A stretch of 6,943 nt of DNA from an uncultured bacterium (GTDB taxonomy: Bacteria > Actinomycetota > Coriobacteriia > Coriobacteriales > Coriobacteriaceae), in assembly GCA_905215275.1 (NCBI GenBank), contig CAJMPE010000108.1, positions 1-6,943 on the forward strand. Direction: 5' to 3'. Both the position numbers and the translations under genes were made by a program. The notes beneath the pieces are model-generated. The model had not been told where the DNA came from. It did no database searches and saw only the letters and a program-made list of their open reading frames with translations. This document shows positions 5,575-6,943 of this stretch, piece after piece (position 1 is the first letter of the stretch; each line of letters begins with the position of its first letter).

Positions 5575-6267
5575 CTAAACTGCACATTCCTCATGTTCGG
5601 CATCGAGACGCGCCTTAACGGCATCGGCGGCGATGTGGTACGAAAAGCCCTTACCCATCAAAAACCGGACGAGCTTTTCGAATCCACGTGTCTCGGGAAC
5701 ACGACGCTTCGCGAGTAAAGCCGATGCGCGAGCCAAGTCGTCCTCCACGGCAAAATAATCCTCGGGATAGCCGGGGATATCATCGAGCACGACATGGCGG
5801 CGCTTGAGCTCGGTCTCAATCTTGCGCTGTCCCCAGCCACGTCGTTTGCGCTCCTCGATAAAGTACGAACAAAAGCGGTTCTCATCTAAAAAGCGATACT
5901 CAGTGGCACGCTGGACGGCGAAATCAATTGCGGGTTGGCGAAATCCGTAACGAGCGAGCTTGTCACGGACCTCACCCGTGGCATGGTCGCGGCGCGACAG
6001 CATCTCAGTCACCATGGTAAGCGCGCATTTACGCTCAATGAGCTGTACCGCTTCGCGAAACTCATCCCAATCGCAGGGAAGATCGGGGCGATTTTTAAGA
6101 AACAGGCGCGCAACACGAACAGGAATCCAGATGGATCGTTCATAACCGCCCTCGAGCTCGCAGTCGATATGTGCACAAGGCTTTTTTGATGCATACCCAC
6201 TCGAGAACGAGGAGGTCGCCTTCTTATCGGGAAAGACGACCGTGGCCTCGGTCACCGAATACGACAT
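5575..6267 (-). CDS. recX: Regulatory protein RecX
   Basis: RecX binds RecA filaments and limits RecA ATPase and strand-exchange activity. The 230-residue product has the three-helix tandem repeats of the family in the C-terminal two thirds. Repeat 1 lies at about 82-120 (MLSRRDHATGEVRDKLARYGF). Repeat 2 lies at about 124-160 and carries the signature YRFLDENRFCSYFIEERKRRGWGQRKI. Repeat 3 lies at about 178-222 (ending FLMGKGFSYHIAADAVKARL). The first 75-80 residues (including CAHIDCELEGG and IWIPVRVARLF) precede the common core and make it longer than E. coli RecX (166). The ATG at 6265-6267 lies 11 bp after the recA stop, with only a weak GGA ribosome site, so recA and recX are probably co-transcribed and coupled, the usual arrangement. 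I see no clear terminator directly after the stop codon. Confidence 0.93.
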   Translation of the reverse strand: MSYSVTEATVVFPDKKATSSFSSGYASKKPCAHIDCELEGGYERSIWIPVRVARLFLKNRPDLPCDWDEFREAVQLIERKCALTMVTEMLSRRDHATGEVRDKLARYGFRQPAIDFAVQRATEYRFLDENRFCSYFIEERKRRGWGQRKIETELKRRHVVLDDIPGYPEDYFAVEDDLARASALLAKRRVPETRGFEKLVRFLMGKGFSYHIAADAVKARLDAEHEECAV

Positions 6268-6278
6268 GAGAGCATCCG

Positions 6279-6943
6279 TTACTCGTCGTCATCATCGAGC
6301 ATCGCGGAGCCATCGATGGCGTAAAGCTCATCGAACTCCTCAGTTTCGGGCTGATCGGTCAGCTCGACCTCGGACGGAGCATCGTCATCGAATTCAAGGC
6401 CGCAGGCGAGACGAACCTTATGCTCGATCTCGTCGGCACAATCGGGGTGTTCGCGCAGGAAGGCCTTTGCGGCCTCGCGACCGTTACCGAGCTTGTCCTC
6501 ACCGTAAGCAAACCAAGAGCCCATCTTTTTGCAGATACCGCACTCGACGGCCATGTCCAGAATCGAGCCCTCCTTAGAGATGCCCGTGCCGTACATGATG
6601 TCGAACTCGGCAGAGCGGAACGGAGCGGCCACCTTGTTCTTAACGACCTTGGCACGCACGCGATTGCCAATGACCTCGTCCTTGAGCTTAATGCTGTCGA
6701 TGCGGCGAATATCGATACGCACCGACGAGAAGAACTTGAGGGCGCGGCCGCCCGTCGTAGTCTCGGGGTTGCCGAACATGACGCCGATCTTCTCGCGCAG
6801 CTGGTTAATGAAGATGCAGGTCGTTTTAGATTTGGCGAGCGAACCGGCGAGTTTACGGAGCGCCTGGCTCATCAGACGGGCTTGAAGGCCGACCGTAGTA
6901 TCGCCGATCTCGCCCTCGATCTCGGCACGCGGAGTCAAAGCGG
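6279..6943 (-). CDS. recA: Recombinase RecA, C-terminal part (5' end outside the window)
   Basis: RecA coats single-stranded DNA, drives homologous pairing and strand exchange, and activates LexA self-cleavage in the SOS response. About 220 codons are present; by comparison with a protein of about 350 residues, roughly the first 130 are missing, including the Walker A motif. Visible landmarks are loop L1 near AEIEGEIGDTTVGLQARLMS, the IFINQLREKIGVMFGNPETT segment running into loop L2, the following TGGRALKFFSSVRIDIRR block, and the C-terminal domain with DMAVECGICKKMGSWFAYG. The protein ends in the usual acidic tail (MLDDDDE). The TTG at 6936-6938 is an internal Leu codon, not a start: the frame stays open to the window edge with family-like residues (Ala-Leu before TPRAEIEGE). 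The gene leads directly into recX. Confidence 0.97.
   Translation of the reverse strand, partial: ALTPRAEIEGEIGDTTVGLQARLMSQALRKLAGSLAKSKTTCIFINQLREKIGVMFGNPETTTGGRALKFFSSVRIDIRRIDSIKLKDEVIGNRVRAKVVKNKVAAPFRSAEFDIMYGTGISKEGSILDMAVECGICKKMGSWFAYGEDKLGNGREAAKAFLREHPDCADEIEHKVRLACGLEFDDDAPSEVELTDQPETEEFDELYAIDGSAMLDDDDE

Overview
The window carries a run of housekeeping genes, all on the minus strand. In transcription order (high to low coordinates) they are: recA (3' part), recX, rny (RNase Y), a GHKL-type ATP-binding protein of unknown role, spoVS, miaB, a ylbF/ymcA-family gene and mutS (5' end only). No plus-strand gene is convincing, and I see no tRNA, rRNA, insertion sequence or CRISPR array.

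The sequence does not look like one uniform genome. From about 1750 to the right end, base and codon use and protein style suggest a gut actinobacterium of the Coriobacteriia, probably Collinsella-like. From the left end to about 1260, the CTG/CGG/GTG-rich codons and the YlbF and MutS proteins suggest a Clostridia member of the Faecalibacterium/Ruminococcaceae kind. Between about 1260 and 1740, inside miaB, there is a third style (AGA, AGG, TTA, GTA and ATA codons) typical of another Clostridia. The reading frame stays open through both switches, and both fall at strongly conserved MiaB motifs. The likeliest explanation is an assembly chimera formed where miaB genes of different gut bacteria share near-identical stretches. 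Real homologous recombination within miaB is the alternative. The lineage names are judged from sequence style, not from a database search.

Right part (about 2225-6943): recA and recX are 11 bp apart and form an SOS/recombination unit. A 257 bp gap follows. It holds a near-consensus promoter (TTGACA, 17 bp, TACGAT), then a leader of about 160 nt with a terminator-like GNRA hairpin ahead of rny. The rny stop and the GHKL gene start are separated by one base, so these two genes are probably translationally coupled. spoVS and miaB follow with short gaps. The block combines DNA repair, mRNA decay, a SpoVS-type regulator and tRNA modification.

Left part (1 to about 1260): the 3' end of miaB, a YlbF/YmcA-family protein with a Cys-rich tail, an intrinsic-terminator-like hairpin, and the start of mutS. 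The overall order recA ... rny ... spoVS ... miaB - ymcA-like - mutS is also the Bacillus subtilis order, so a chimera would have joined two syntenic loci and left a natural-looking gene order.
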